In this document: one piece after another, positions 22,674 through 33,334 of the stretch | How positions within the stretch are numbered: position 1 is the first letter of the stretch | How the letters are laid out: the number at the start of each line of letters is the position of its first letter | Source of the DNA: Canna indica | Lineage: Eukaryota; Streptophyta; Magnoliopsida; Zingiberales; Cannaceae | Assembly (NCBI GenBank): GCA_034359265.1 | Contig: CP136893.1 | Span: 28,528,001-28,592,000 of the forward strand | DNA length: 64,000 nucleotides | Reading direction: 5' to 3' | Position numbers and translations under genes: made by a program | The notes under the pieces: model-generated | The model's input: only the letters and a program-made list of their open reading frames with translations | The model's database searches: none | What the model was told of the DNA's origin: nothing

Positions 22674-23508
22674 ACTTTGGGAGAAGTGCAGATTTGATCA
22701 TATAATTTATTTTTTTTTTATTTTGGTTCTATAAGTTTCATTTTGGTATTTTCGATCCAATAAGTTTACTCTGTAGTATATATTTGGTTCTATCCATGAC
22801 GGTCTGTTAACTCTCCGTCAACGTGGACTAACGCTGTTCATACACATTAACATATTTTGTCCTATAAATTTCATTTCGAGATTTTCAGTCCTATATGTTT
22901 GCCCCGTAGCACAGATTTTGTCTTATATATTTGCCCCGTAACACAAATTTGGTCCAATATATTTGCCTCATAATACAAATTTGATCATATCCGTGATGGT
23001 CTGTTAACTCTTTGTCCATGAAAAAATAAACGACATTATGTTCATATTGACGGCGTTATTGGACCGTCATGAATATGATCAAATCTATGTTACGAAGCAA
23101 ACTTATATATGATACAGAGCAAATCTATGTTACAGATCAAATCTATCCGGCCTGTCATATAGATTTGGTCATATCCACAACAGTTTATTAACCCTGTCAA
23201 CATGGACATAATATCGTTTATTTTTTCGTGGACGAAGAGTTAATGGACCGTCGCGGATATAACTAAATCTATGCTATGGGGCAAACATATAGGACTAAAT
23301 ATGTTCTACGAGACAAATATATAGGATTAAAATTTTCGAAATGAAACTTATAGGACTAAATATGTCAACGTGTATGAACGGCATTAGTCCACATTGACAG
23401 AGAGTTAACAGACCGTCACGGATAGGACCAAATCTATACTACATAACAAATTTATAGGACCGAAAATATCAAAATGAAACTTATATGACCAAATTTGTAT
23501 TTCTCCTC
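22674..23508. mobile_element. Foldback (long inverted repeat) MITE, 835 bp, Mutator-like
   Basis: The arms of about 370 bp are inverted copies of each other: the left arm starts ttgggagaagtgcagatttg and the right arm complement starts ttgaggagaaatacaaattt. Phrases such as gacggtctgttaactct and catacacattaacata recur in order in both arms. Within each arm the phrase cctatatgtttgccccgtag is itself repeated. The flanks catatttta (22665-22673) and aatatttta (23509-23517) match at 8 of 9 bases, consistent with a Mutator-type 9-bp duplication. No coding capacity. Confidence 0.8.
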
Positions 23509-23786
23509 AATATTTTAGGGGGCAGCCCAACACTACCTACGAATGATCATTTTAATTTTTAATTTTAATTCCAATTGGGTCAACATGTGGTGCTCAACTC
23601 GGCCCAAATTGAGCCAACTCGACCTGTTGAATGGCACAAGCTGCAACTAAGCCAGCACGATCTATTGGAGGAGAAAACTACATAAGGACCATCGTACCAT
23701 ACAGGCTATGGAATATGATATTAATTTTCTTTAAAGTTTTGTTTATCCTTGGCCTCCTCTTTTCACCTTAGAGAAGATTTCTATGT

Positions 23787-23788
<2 letters not shown>

Positions 23789-23827
<39 letters not shown>
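23789..23827. repeat. (TA)n microsatellite
   Basis: An uninterrupted TA dinucleotide run of about 39 bases. Confidence 0.98.
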
Positions 23828-23831
<4 letters not shown>

Positions 23832-24087
23832 CTTTTCTATTTTCTTAGCAAACCAATATGAAATAATAAAACTTAAATAACAAAATAAGCAACATGCAAA
23901 CTTGTCATATAGTATTTTCATATTGAACTTTTTTTTTTCAAAAAAACCTCAAGATAAAGTCACTCCCTACTTAATTGAAAGGGTAAATGATGTAGATGAC
24001 TAAGAGTTGTACAATCCTCGCCTTCAAATGAGCATGAATATATTCCCTCCCGAGAGTTTAACATATTATTAAAATCACATTTGTCCA

Positions 24088-26818
24088 CTATTTTGAATCC
24101 TTTTGTACATCAACTACATTATAACTATCCAACTCCTTAATACAACATTTATTTAAGAAATCTAAGAACAATTCATTACAAGAAATTTCAATCTTCTCAA
24201 TTTTGTTAGATACCGCCTCTATGCTACTCCAAACTCCTAATATCCTATCATAGAGACCATTTCTAGCTGCAGTATGTGCCACCATATTTTCCTCTCTATT
24301 AATGAACTTTCATTTGTTAACTCTCAATGATCTTTTCAGTTTCAATATATTCTCAACCAAAATCCTCATATACCAAGAAATTATCTTCACTCCATTCAAT
24401 ATATCAATTGCACTTTTGCAGTATGAGCATGCCCAGAGCTTTTTCAAATTCTTCTTCCTTACATTATCAAGTCCATACCATATGGACTGCAACTCAGCTT
24501 TCAAAGGAGAACTTGCTCTTATGATTTCAGAACCTATCAGTTTTCATCTACTACCATCAGCCAACATGAAATCAGCACCTGCAATCAAACCTTTCTTCCA
24601 TGATGCATCACAAAATAATATATTCTCAACTAAATCAGGTATTAAACCATTCTGAAAACTTCTATTTTCCTCCTGGTTTTGATTTTTGATGACAGGTTCA
24701 GTTATCTTCTTAACATTATACTCCATCACCTCTCTACAAGCTTTTGAAAACAAACTATATAACCCTTCTTTTTTACCATCATACTTCAGCTGACATCTAT
24801 TTTTTCATAGTAGCCATAATGAAACAACTATAAAATTTATTACTAGATCACCTAAAATTGTCAAGTTGCTCTTATTCTTTCAGCCAGCTCCCTTTTGTCC
24901 AGCTAATCTTTGGTTTTAAATCAAGACCAAGCTTAATTTGATTTCAATACTTTTTAGCAAATTCACACTCAATGAGAATGTGTTTCCTATCATCTTCAAA
25001 CATATTACAAACATGACACTTGTTAATTTTTGTTCCAGTAAATTTACTGAACCAGTGAGCAATTGGTAATTTCTTCCATAACAGCTTATGCAAAAAGATT
25101 TTTGTTCTCTCTTGAATTTTTAAACCCCAAATTCTTCTCTAATCTACATCAGATTCTGCATAAGCATATTCACTGCCTTTCAAATAACAATAAGCATCTT
25201 TTGAAGTAAGCCTGTCATCTTTGCTACGAATCCACACCCAATTATCTCTGTCTGATTCTTCATTTACATTTATCTCCATAATTTTATTGATTAGTTCTTT
25301 GTCAAAACATACTTCCAATATCTTCTTTCCACCCTAATCCCTCAATCAATTCACTAACCAATTCCAAATTTTTCCAATTCATTCACATCTATATAAGTAT
25401 GCCATAGTTTCAATAGAACTGTATCAATCCAATGATCAATCCAAACTGCAATATCATTTTCATTTCCCACACATTTCTTTAATCCTCTCTTCAAACATTT
25501 CAAATTTTCTACTATTACTTTTCCCTTCCATGATTGGTCCTTCCCATTGCATCCCATCCATGGTGTCAGTTTGTTTTTTTGGTTGTTTAAGATTTTACAC
25601 CAGCTTCTATCTTCTTTGTTCAACAGTGGTAGTAATTTTTTTGACATAGCAATTTTCCTAATAACATTTAGATCCCTGATAGCTAGTCCCCCACTTCTTC
25701 TGTTTCTTGTAATGATTTCCCAACTGATCATTTTGGCAAATGTTCTATCATTATTGCTAGCTCAAAAATTTAGCTCCTGACGGCTTCAAAGCTAACCCAT
25801 GATATCATTAAAGAATACATTGGAATAGAGCTAACAACAGAGTTATGCATCACACATTTTTCTGCTTCTGTTAACATGTTTCGCCCAAGAATTATCCTTT
25901 TCTTTTGCCCTTTGAACTAGCATCATCTGATATTTTTTTCTCCGACCTTTTTGGAGATATAAAAGTATCCAAATATTTCATTGGATACTTCCCTACTTTG
26001 AATTTTAGAATCTCCCCAACCATATGCCTAGTTTGAGTACTTGTATGCTGAGGAAAATAAACCTGATCAGATTTTGTTAGGTTGACCTTCTGACCAATTA
26101 TGTGACAATACTGATTTAATACCTGCATCAGATTCTTATAAGATTTCAAGTTTCCTTTGATAAAGAATATCATATCATCCGCAAATAAGGTATAGCTTAC
26201 AGTATTGTCCTCAATTTTTAAGCACTCAATCAATTTCTCCCTAATTGTCCTCTTCATCATTTCAGTCAGCAATTGTTCCAAAAATATAAAAGGGTATGAA
26301 GACAAAGGATCTCATACATTTTTTACTCAGGAAGTCTTTAGACTTAACACCATTAATCTTACAATGAAAATTAATGCCTTCTACACAAGCCTTTATCCAA
26401 TTTTTGAATATCCTAGGAAAATTCATACACTCCATATTTTTTAAAATAATTCTTCAATCCATCCTATCATAGGAGTCTATCTCTATCACTAGCCTAGGGT
26501 ATCTTACATTTGATTTATATCTCCAATCCATCCTATCATAGGTCTTTTCTAGGTCTATCTCTATCACTAGTATAGGGTATCTTGTAAGCACTTATTAGGA
26601 ACACAAGCAAATTGTTGAGTGCCAATGACTTTATTCAGACTTTTCCTCATTCTATTCATTAATATTTTGACAAAATTTGTAAATAGCATTGCATAATGAC
26701 CAATGATATGAACTCTGTTATTTTTCTTGGTTTATCAACTTTAGGAATCATTATCAATTTAGTCTCCTTCCACTCATTTGGAATTTGACTAGCACAGTGA
26801 ATTTCTGCCGTCTCTTTC
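24088..26818 (-). pseudogene. LINE ORF2 remnant: RT, zf-RVT and RNase H
   Basis: The frames in order on the minus strand are as follows. RT entry is NEWKETKLIMIPKVDKPRKI. The RT palm has YTLFADDMIFFIKGNLKSY with both Asp residues kept (25892-26305). The post-RT block is WEIITRNRRSGGLAIRDLN (25354-25731). The RNase H part has FCDASWKKG (24544-24753), LKAELQSIWYGLDNV and the final MVAHTAARNGLY (24088-24285), whose H is the conserved His of the RVT_3 fold. Each block is separated by frameshifts. Confidence 0.88.
26456..26585. repeat. Imperfect tandem duplication inside the LINE
   Basis: The unit ccatcctatcatagg...ctatctctatcactag...agggtatctt appears twice, at about 26459-26510 and 26526-26583, with a short insertion in the second copy. 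Confidence 0.75.
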
Positions 26819-26836
26819 ATTTTCATATTGAACTTT

Positions 26837-28034
26837 GACTGATGTGGCAATTTGAGATTTTTTAAATATTTATGATTTAATTCTCTCATCTCTCTAAATA
26901 GTTTAAAATTGACCATATTATTACTTACAATCTACCATAACAAGATGAAATTTAATTTCCATTTAACTCTCTTTCTCTTCCCGTCCCCTCTCTCTTCCCC
27001 TCTCCACACTTTGGGGAATGTACCACCTATCAAATTCAACCTGCTTTGACTCGATCTTTGACCTGCACTATTGGAGAAGGCAGCACTGCTTTGACTCGAT
27101 CGTGGAGAAGGCGACGAGTTTAAGGAAAATACTTTGCATGGGATCCAGCACTAGAGAAGGTAGCACACTATCAAATCCAAATCCCATATAAGATCTTTAG
27201 GCTGTGGAAAGTATTTTTTAACAGCACTATCAAATTCGCTATAAGATTATTTTTAACGTGTTTGGCTTTGAAAAGTATTTTTTTTTAACTCGACGACACT
27301 ATCAAATCTTTCAAGCAGCGTGCTATTCTTTATTTTGGCTTCGATAAGTATATTTTTTTCCTAAGCATCTTAAATGATTCTTTTAAGCAATGTGTTATTT
27401 CTTTGTTTTTGCTTTGATAAGTATTTTTTCCGAATCATTTTAAAGTTTTATTGGTTATGAAGTAATGGCCCCAAATACAAATTTATTATGTTTCTATTTA
27501 GGTTATGAATGAATGATTTCAGATTTATTATGTTTTAGTTTTTATTTATCGTACTCTAAAATTTTGCTCTTTTATCTTTTGACTACGTTGAACTTGATGT
27601 GCTTCTTCAAAAATTCCTAAAATTACTTTTTGAATTTTATTTTTAAATATTATATATATTAAATTAATGAAAATCCATAATTTATATATTGTTATTTTTA
27701 TATGGATGTTAATTCATTCTTTCTAAAAATATTATTTTTTATTTTGTAGAAAACAATTATTTTAAAATATAGATAGATTTTTATTATATTGAGTTTTTGT
27801 TGTTATTTCTTTAATATATTATTTTGTTCACGATTTAACTCTTAAATGATAATATATTTTATATTTATATATTTTTAAATTGTATATACTTGAGTTAGTT
27901 CAATTTCTTTCCTTGAATTATATTAATATTTTCAAATCAATTTATTTAATGTCTTGCACAGATCGATCAGTGACGTAGATATAACAAAATTATTATAGCT
28001 CTACATGAAGTCCCACCCTACGGGCTAAAAGTCA
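26837..28034. other. AT-rich intergenic sequence
   Basis: There is no gene. A short repeated phrase ctgctttgactcgatc...ggagaaggc occurs around 27043-27110. From 27200 to 27960 the sequence is mostly A and T with recurrent aagtattttttt motifs. Confidence 0.45.
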
Positions 28035-28106
28035 TATCAGAGCTAAGTTTTGATCTTGGGACCCGTAGGTTATGGGTCCACCACGCTTCCGCTGTGCCAT
28101 TCTGAT
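28035..28106 (-). pseudogene. Decayed initiator tRNA-Met copy
   Basis: The minus strand gives a 72-nt sequence that aligns without gaps to plant tRNA-iMet. It starts ATCAGAATGGCACAGCGGAA, keeps GACCCATAACC around the CAT anticodon and ends AGCTCTGATA. The differences I see are nearly all transitions, several at former CpG or CHG positions (for example TCGAAA to TCAAAA in the T-loop), and at least two stems are damaged. This is a pseudogene or an old reverse-transcribed copy. Confidence 0.8.
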
Positions 28107-28286
28107 TTATTATTTAAAATCATCCATCCAGCTATAAGTATATTACTGAATGCATATAATTAAGGTTTTCAATTGAGCTCTTGAGTACACGACATTATGA
28201 GCCACTAAGCCTTGTCCAACTAAGTCAATATTGGATATAAATGCGGCCCACTCAAATTTTCAATAGAATTGAGCAATATTAATTAA

Positions 28287-28460
28287 TGGAAAAAATACTT
28301 TTGATCCTCATAGTTTATTCGAATTTTAGTTTTAGTCTCTATAGTTTTAAAATTTTGATTTTAGTCCTCACACTATATTTTTATTTAGGATTTGGTCTCT
28401 ACCGTCACTTGAGGCATAAACAGAACTGATGTGGATAACAGTTGCTGATTTTTTCCTTTT
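28287..28460. mobile_element. Half copy of a Mutator-like MITE (family M)
   Basis: The left-arm sequence (tttgatcctcatagtttatt, then gtctctaccgtcacttgagg) is nearly the same as the first half of the element that starts at 28461. The matching right arm is absent. Confidence 0.65.
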
Positions 28461-28765
28461 GGGAAAATTATACTTTTTGTCCTCATAGTTTATCCGAATT
28501 TTGGTTCTAGTCCCTGTGGTTTCAAAATTTTAATTTTAGTCATCACACTATATTTTGATTTAGGATTTGATCTCTATCGTCATTTGAGGCATAAACAGAG
28601 CTGACGTGGTTAACAATTACTCACTGGACATTGCTGACATGGAGTCTGCATGAACTCATTCCTAAAAGAAAATATAGTATGAGGACTAAAATTAAAATTT
28701 TATAAATTATGAGGACTAAAACTAAAATTCGAGTAAACAATGAGGATCAAAAATATAATTTTTCC
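28461..28765. mobile_element. Mutator-like MITE (family M), 305 bp
   Basis: It has terminal inverted repeats of about 60 bp: gggaaaattatactttttgt and tcctcatagtttatccgaat on the left, with complementary attcgagtaaacaatgagga and atataatttttcc on the right. No clear target duplication. No coding capacity. Confidence 0.8.
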
Positions 28766-29366
28766 TAAAAAAAATTCACATGATGTCTTTTGACTTATTT
28801 ATAAATAATTCTAGGATTTAATGGGAATGCCTTTATGACCACTTTAGTAGTCAAATTTTTGAATTTTATTTTTAAAACTGTGATGGTAATGTTGAATGGT
28901 CTACGATGACAATGTTCATTTTTTTGGTTTTGAAACTGTCACTGAATATTGCTTTTGAAATTGTTGATGTTAATCTTTATGTTGTTTATATATTTAGAAG
29001 ATTGGTTTAATATTTGCAAGAATGATTTATTTTCTACCTCCAAACATTGTTAAGGTACAAACATCTGATTTCATATTCTCGCATGAAATATATTAATTGA
29101 ACATGGAACTCATAAAAATTTGCAAAAATATCACGTGAAGAACTAAAAAACACAATGCCCTGAACTACGAATTAGTAGGAGATGAGTTAATATTTACAGT
29201 ATGTTTTTTTATCTCTGAATATCTCTTAATAATATCTACTAAATTGTAGCAATAACCTTGTATTATAGTATTGCTCAATTATAAAGTAATATTTTAAATA
29301 AAATATTAAATCTTACAATTATTTATAAATAAATTAAAACATATCATGTGATTTTCGATACTTTTA
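28766..29366. other. AT-rich intergenic sequence
   Basis: Nothing recognisable between two family M MITE copies. Confidence 0.4.
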
Positions 29367-29650
29367 GGGAAAATTATATTTTTGGTCTCATAGTTTATTC
29401 GAATTTTGATTTTAGTCATTATAGTTTACAAAATTTGGTTTTAGTCCTCATACTATATTTTATTTTATGAATTGCAGCAATGTTCAGTCAGCAACTATTA
29501 TCCACGTCAACTCTGTTTATGTCTCGAGTGACGACAATGATCAAATCCTAAACGAAAATATAGTGTATGGATTAAAACTAAAATTTTGAAATTATAAGGA
29601 CTAAAACTAAAATTCGAGTAAACTATGATGACCAAAAGTATGATTTTTTC
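29367..29650. mobile_element. Mutator-like MITE (family M), 284 bp
   Basis: Same layout as 28461-28765: gggaaaattatatttttggt and attcgaattttgattttagt on the left, attcgagtaaactatgatga and a run ending attttttc on the right. The interior cacgtcaactctgtttatg is the reverse complement of the shared interior gacgtggt/cataaacaga motif, so this copy is partly inverted relative to the other. Confidence 0.78.
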
Positions 29651-29951
29651 TTAATTAATTACGAACTTTAATTATGGACTAGTATTTATATATTAAGATA
29701 GTAAGTAGGAAGAACAAGAAATAATCCTTCGGAGAATGACATTTAAACATAATTATAAATATTTTGCAACTATATGATTTATAAAAATCTATAAGTAAAT
29801 ATAGTTCATAAGCGATACTTTATGAGTAGTAAAAATCTATAAGTAAATTATAAGATATTTATTTATAATTTTTTTTATTAATTTATCAGATAATGAGTCT
29901 TGACATATAAATATACATTTAAAGAAATAGAAAATAATAAATAATCATTAA

Positions 29952-30509
29952 TAGATGTGGCAATGGACCGTGCCCGCCCGTAGGCGGCACGAGCCCGACC
30001 CGAAGAATTTTGAGCAGGGTCGGGCATGGCCCACCTGTGCCCAAGGGGCGGGCTGGGCTCACCCCTTGGGCACGTGGGCCGTGCCGAGCCCAACACGGGT
30101 CTAGGCTCGGTCAGGCCCGGCTGTCGGGCCTGCTCCTGCACTTGCAGGCTAGGCTTGGCGCCGCCTAGGCCTAACCTGCTTTGCACTTAGTCTTTTGTGT
30201 CTAGCTTAAGAAGTAACTACTAGCTTATTTAATAAAATTGTATGTATACATCATATAAAGACTCTTGCTGTGATGGTTAGTTACCACAAAAGAAGCCTAA
30301 AGATCAACGATTTGAGTCTTATCGTAGGCCTTTAAAATCTTGTTTTTGATAATTCGGACTGGCCCGAGATTGGCCCGAGCCCGAAGGGGCGGGCTCAGGC
30401 CCGGGCTAGGCCTCCCCTTTGAGTGGTCGGGCCATGCCTAGCATGGCCCGCAAGTGGCCGAGCTTGCCTGGGCTTGGGTCGGCCCAAGCACAGCTCATTG
30501 TCACCTCTA
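29952..30509. mobile_element. hAT-type non-autonomous element, 558 bp
   Basis: The ends are TAGATGTGGCAATGGACCG and the complement of TAGAGGTGACAATGAGCTG. The flanks atcattaa (29944-29951) and attattaa (30510-30517) match at 7 of 8 bases, as for hAT duplications. The body is built of ggcccg/gggctcg motifs with an AT-rich core at 30190-30360 that contains a weak tRNA-like stretch. No transposase. Confidence 0.82.
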
Positions 30510-30517
30510 ATTATTAA

Positions 30518-30930
30518 TTTGGGTATAATGGCTAAGTCAATAGATGAATTTGATATGAATTAAAGAACATTCTTTTATAATTTGAACGACTGTGCATTCT
30601 TCCTAAGTAACAAACTTTTGAGCATAAGATTTTGACATCAATGTTGTATTCAATGTTAGCATGATCTTTAATTATCACCTTATCTCTATCTTCTTAGTAA
30701 AATCTTGAGGTTAAATTATTTATTTAATAATTATTATGGACTAATATTTTATCTATTGGCATGTGATTACACATATCAATTTGATCGGCCTACTAAAGAT
30801 GATCTTAAAAAGTCTATTATATATAATTGGTCTTGCACTATTTCATAATTATAAAATTAATTATTTATGCACAGATATCATAGTGATAATATTTCAATTT
30901 CATCATGGGCGAAATTAAAATTTACCAACC
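30518..30930. other. AT-rich intergenic sequence
   Basis: No gene is visible. It may include the upstream part of the LTR whose end lies near 31169. Confidence 0.35.
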
Positions 30931-31190
30931 TCCAATTTTTTATATATAGGGAGATTATAATTCCCGAGTCAGACACTTAAGTTCCACGTCTCTAAAGCTC
31001 TAAAGTTCTCATCGCTCAGTGAGCGTTTGTACGGACTCTTGGAAGTTCATATCGTCTCTAGAATCTGATCGATGAAACTAGATACACTTTCGTTTTTGTC
31101 ATTCTTGATGATTTAATATGAAAAATCTTGATTTTTAGGTTAAATTCTTGTTCTAGAATTTTTATCCATTGGTATCAAAGCGATCCCGTT
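30931..31190 (+). mobile_element. LTR retrotransposon remnant: LTR end and primer-binding site
   Basis: A TATA-like tttatatataggg near 30949 is followed about 220 bp later by attggtatcaaagcgatccc (31168-31187), which resembles a tRNA-iMet primer-binding site directly after an LTR end. No gag or pol and no second LTR are seen nearby, so only the 5' end survives. The LTR start could not be set. Confidence 0.5.
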
Positions 31191-31653
31191 GAATGATTGA
31201 GAATGTTTTGAATTTGCTTTGAATTTCTTTCTACTGTTTATGTTTATTGCGCAAACTTTTTGATATTAAAAAATGCACTTTGAGACGTTGATGACATACT
31301 TCAACAATGTCCCGTCAATCCTATATCTGATAATAAAATATAAATGCAATTAAGTAGAATTTTTTACTTTTAATTCATAAAAAAAATCTTATTAAGGTGT
31401 ACTCAAATATCCTAGTCAAAACTTCGTCGAATTCGGTACAAATCAGTGAATGCCAATATGAATATTTTAAAATCATATAATTTTTATTATCTTTTCTTAC
31501 ATATTGTCCTGATCAAATATATTTAACAGGTACTCAAATATGCTTAGTTTGGCATGTGGCTGAGGTTGCTGGCCCAGGAAGGACAGGGAGCAGGAGTTTC
31601 GCTCGGAGAGCTGGCCAGGCGCCAGTTTAACAAGTTGGATCCGTCGGCATATG

Positions 31654-32182
31654 TAGGGCTGGCAACGGTGCGGATACGGTGCGGATACGGATTATCCGTA
31701 TCCGCACCGCACTCCATATCCGTCCATCCGTATCCGCACCGTATCCGTCACGGATGTGAATATGGATATCCATATCCGCACCGCTTCAAATACGGATATC
31801 CGCACCGCATCCGTATCCGCACCGTATTTAATAAAAAAATATTAAAATTTTATATTTAATTAAAAAAATCAATAAATTACCAATTTATTGATCCAAAATA
31901 AATATATAATATACTTCAAAATTCATCTTGACATGAAATTACCATAGAGCTCTTATATATATTAATAACTTATATGGGCAAAATAGTAATTCAGAGACGC
32001 GGATAGGCGGTGCGGATACGGTGCGGATCCACAGTCATATCCGTATCCGCACCATATCCGCGCGGATATAAGTTTTCTAAATCCATTTCCGTATCCATAT
32101 CCATTTTTACTTGCGGATATGGATCGGATACGGTGCGGATGCGGTTTTTAGTTGACGGATACGGATAAAATTGCCACCCCTA
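31654..32182. mobile_element. hAT-type non-autonomous element, 529 bp, 8-bp TSD ggcatatg
   Basis: The ends TAGGGCTGGCAACGGTGCGG and the complement of TAGGGGTGGCAATTTTATCC are inverted. An exact 8-bp duplication ggcatatg lies at 31646-31653 and 32183-32190. The body is made of ggtgcggatacgg/tatccgcaccg repeats in both orientations. It lies about 1.15 kb upstream of the WRKY start codon. No transposase. Confidence 0.93.
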
Positions 32183-32289
32183 GGCATATGCGAGGAGGGA
32201 AAAACTAAAGAAATGCCTGCTTCCTGTCGTATCGGAGACGGGGGATGGCAAGTTAATTCACCACGAAGAGTTAACCCTTACAGCTAGTA

Positions 32290-32995
32290 GTCAACGTGGG
32301 ATGCCGGGAGACAAATACAAAATCCCTTCATGTGTCTCGCGTGAAACAACGCGACAAAATCCTCACAAGATGCCGCCGCACGCACGGGCCCCGCCCCCGT
32401 TGACTTTGTTCCTTTCTTCTCCTCCAATTCTTCTCGAGTGAGGACTCGCTGTTCGTGTTCTCGTGGTCCGACCAACAACCCCCTTGGTACGACCACGCCT
32501 GCCCGCTGACTCTCTCATATCCCCAAGCACACACCCATCTATATACAACCTGTCTTCCCATGTCTGCAGGTCAACCCGCTTGTCTCCTCCATCTCTTTAA
32601 TCATTAATTTTAGCTTGTTTTCTTCTTGGAATCCTCTCAAATCCACCTCCCCGAAGTCAACCCCCACGTAAAAGAAATCTTACCCCCAACAGTAACCCCT
32701 TTCTTCAGCTTTATACGCCATTTTTAAACCGAAGATCGAACCAATTCCGGTTCAGATATCTTCGGTTTAAGGAATTGATGCCTGTGGTTAGTTAGGTAGG
32801 AGGGAGTTAGATACTTAGACGAATGAAGCTTAATTGATTAAGGAAACCATACATATTTAATGGTTGCTTGTTTGATGCACTTATGAATCATCAAATTCCA
32901 CATATATCATGCAAATGAAGTGGAGATCTAATATACATATTTATTTTTGTTTTGATTGAATGATCCATCCATCATACTTGATATATTGGTTGACC
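32290..32995. promoter_or_regulatory. Five W-box cores upstream of the WRKY gene
   Basis: TTGAC[C/T] on either strand occurs at 32290-32294, 32400-32404, 32570-32574, 32656-32660 and 32991-32995 (core five bases given). This six-base pattern is expected about once per kb by chance. W-boxes are the binding sites of WRKY proteins, so auto- or cross-regulation is plausible. This is inference. Confidence 0.5.
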
Positions 32996-33334
32996 ATTGC
33001 TTCAGTAAACAGCCAGTCCTTGATCAGGTGGTTTAGGTCCACTTAAGGTAATGAAATTTGTCATGTTCTCATCCATCCATATCAGAATCAATGAAAGAAT
33101 AAGAAGAGACAAGGAAAGGGTATGTATCAGAGGTGAAAATTTAGAATCACAGTAAACAATAAGAATGGAAACAAGAAGAGTTAAGAGAAGATTACAGTGA
33201 ATGAAATCTACAGACTCGTGCTTTTAAAAGCCTCTCACTGCATCATAGAAGAAGAAACCAAAGGTTGCCGGTCCTTATCCTTCTCTGTCACATCCTGCTT
33301 CTCTGCTTCTCTTCCCTTCTCAGTGTCATCTCTG

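Larger units (their letters stand above)
23932..26818 (-). mobile_element. 5'-truncated LINE with 18-bp TSD
   Basis: The minus-strand L1-type element is bounded by attttcatattgaacttt at 23914-23931 and 26819-26836, an exact 18-bp duplication. Its T-run at 23930-23938 is the complement of the poly-A tail. It carries RT from its middle onward (IPNEWKETKLIMIPKVDKP near 26740), the FADD catalytic box at 26150-26190, a zf-RVT region near 24960-25090 and an RNase H-like domain (24753-24088). Truncation within RT is usual for target-primed insertion. Stops and small duplications have killed it. The opening part of the frame around 26840-26916 belongs to flanking DNA. Confidence 0.92.

Noticed and set aside
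26837..26916. N-terminal extension of the LINE RT frame
   Set aside because: The exact 18-bp duplication at 26819-26836 places this part outside the LINE, so the open frame continues by chance.
30240..30350. Possible SINE inside the hAT at 29952-30509 (tgatggttagtt...gatttgagtc)
   Set aside because: Both pol III boxes deviate and there is no A-run or duplication. It may simply be part of the hAT core.
32284..32561. Overlapping minus-strand frames upstream of WRKY
   Set aside because: Three frames are open at once because the region is GC-rich, and none shows a motif. More likely WRKY promoter.
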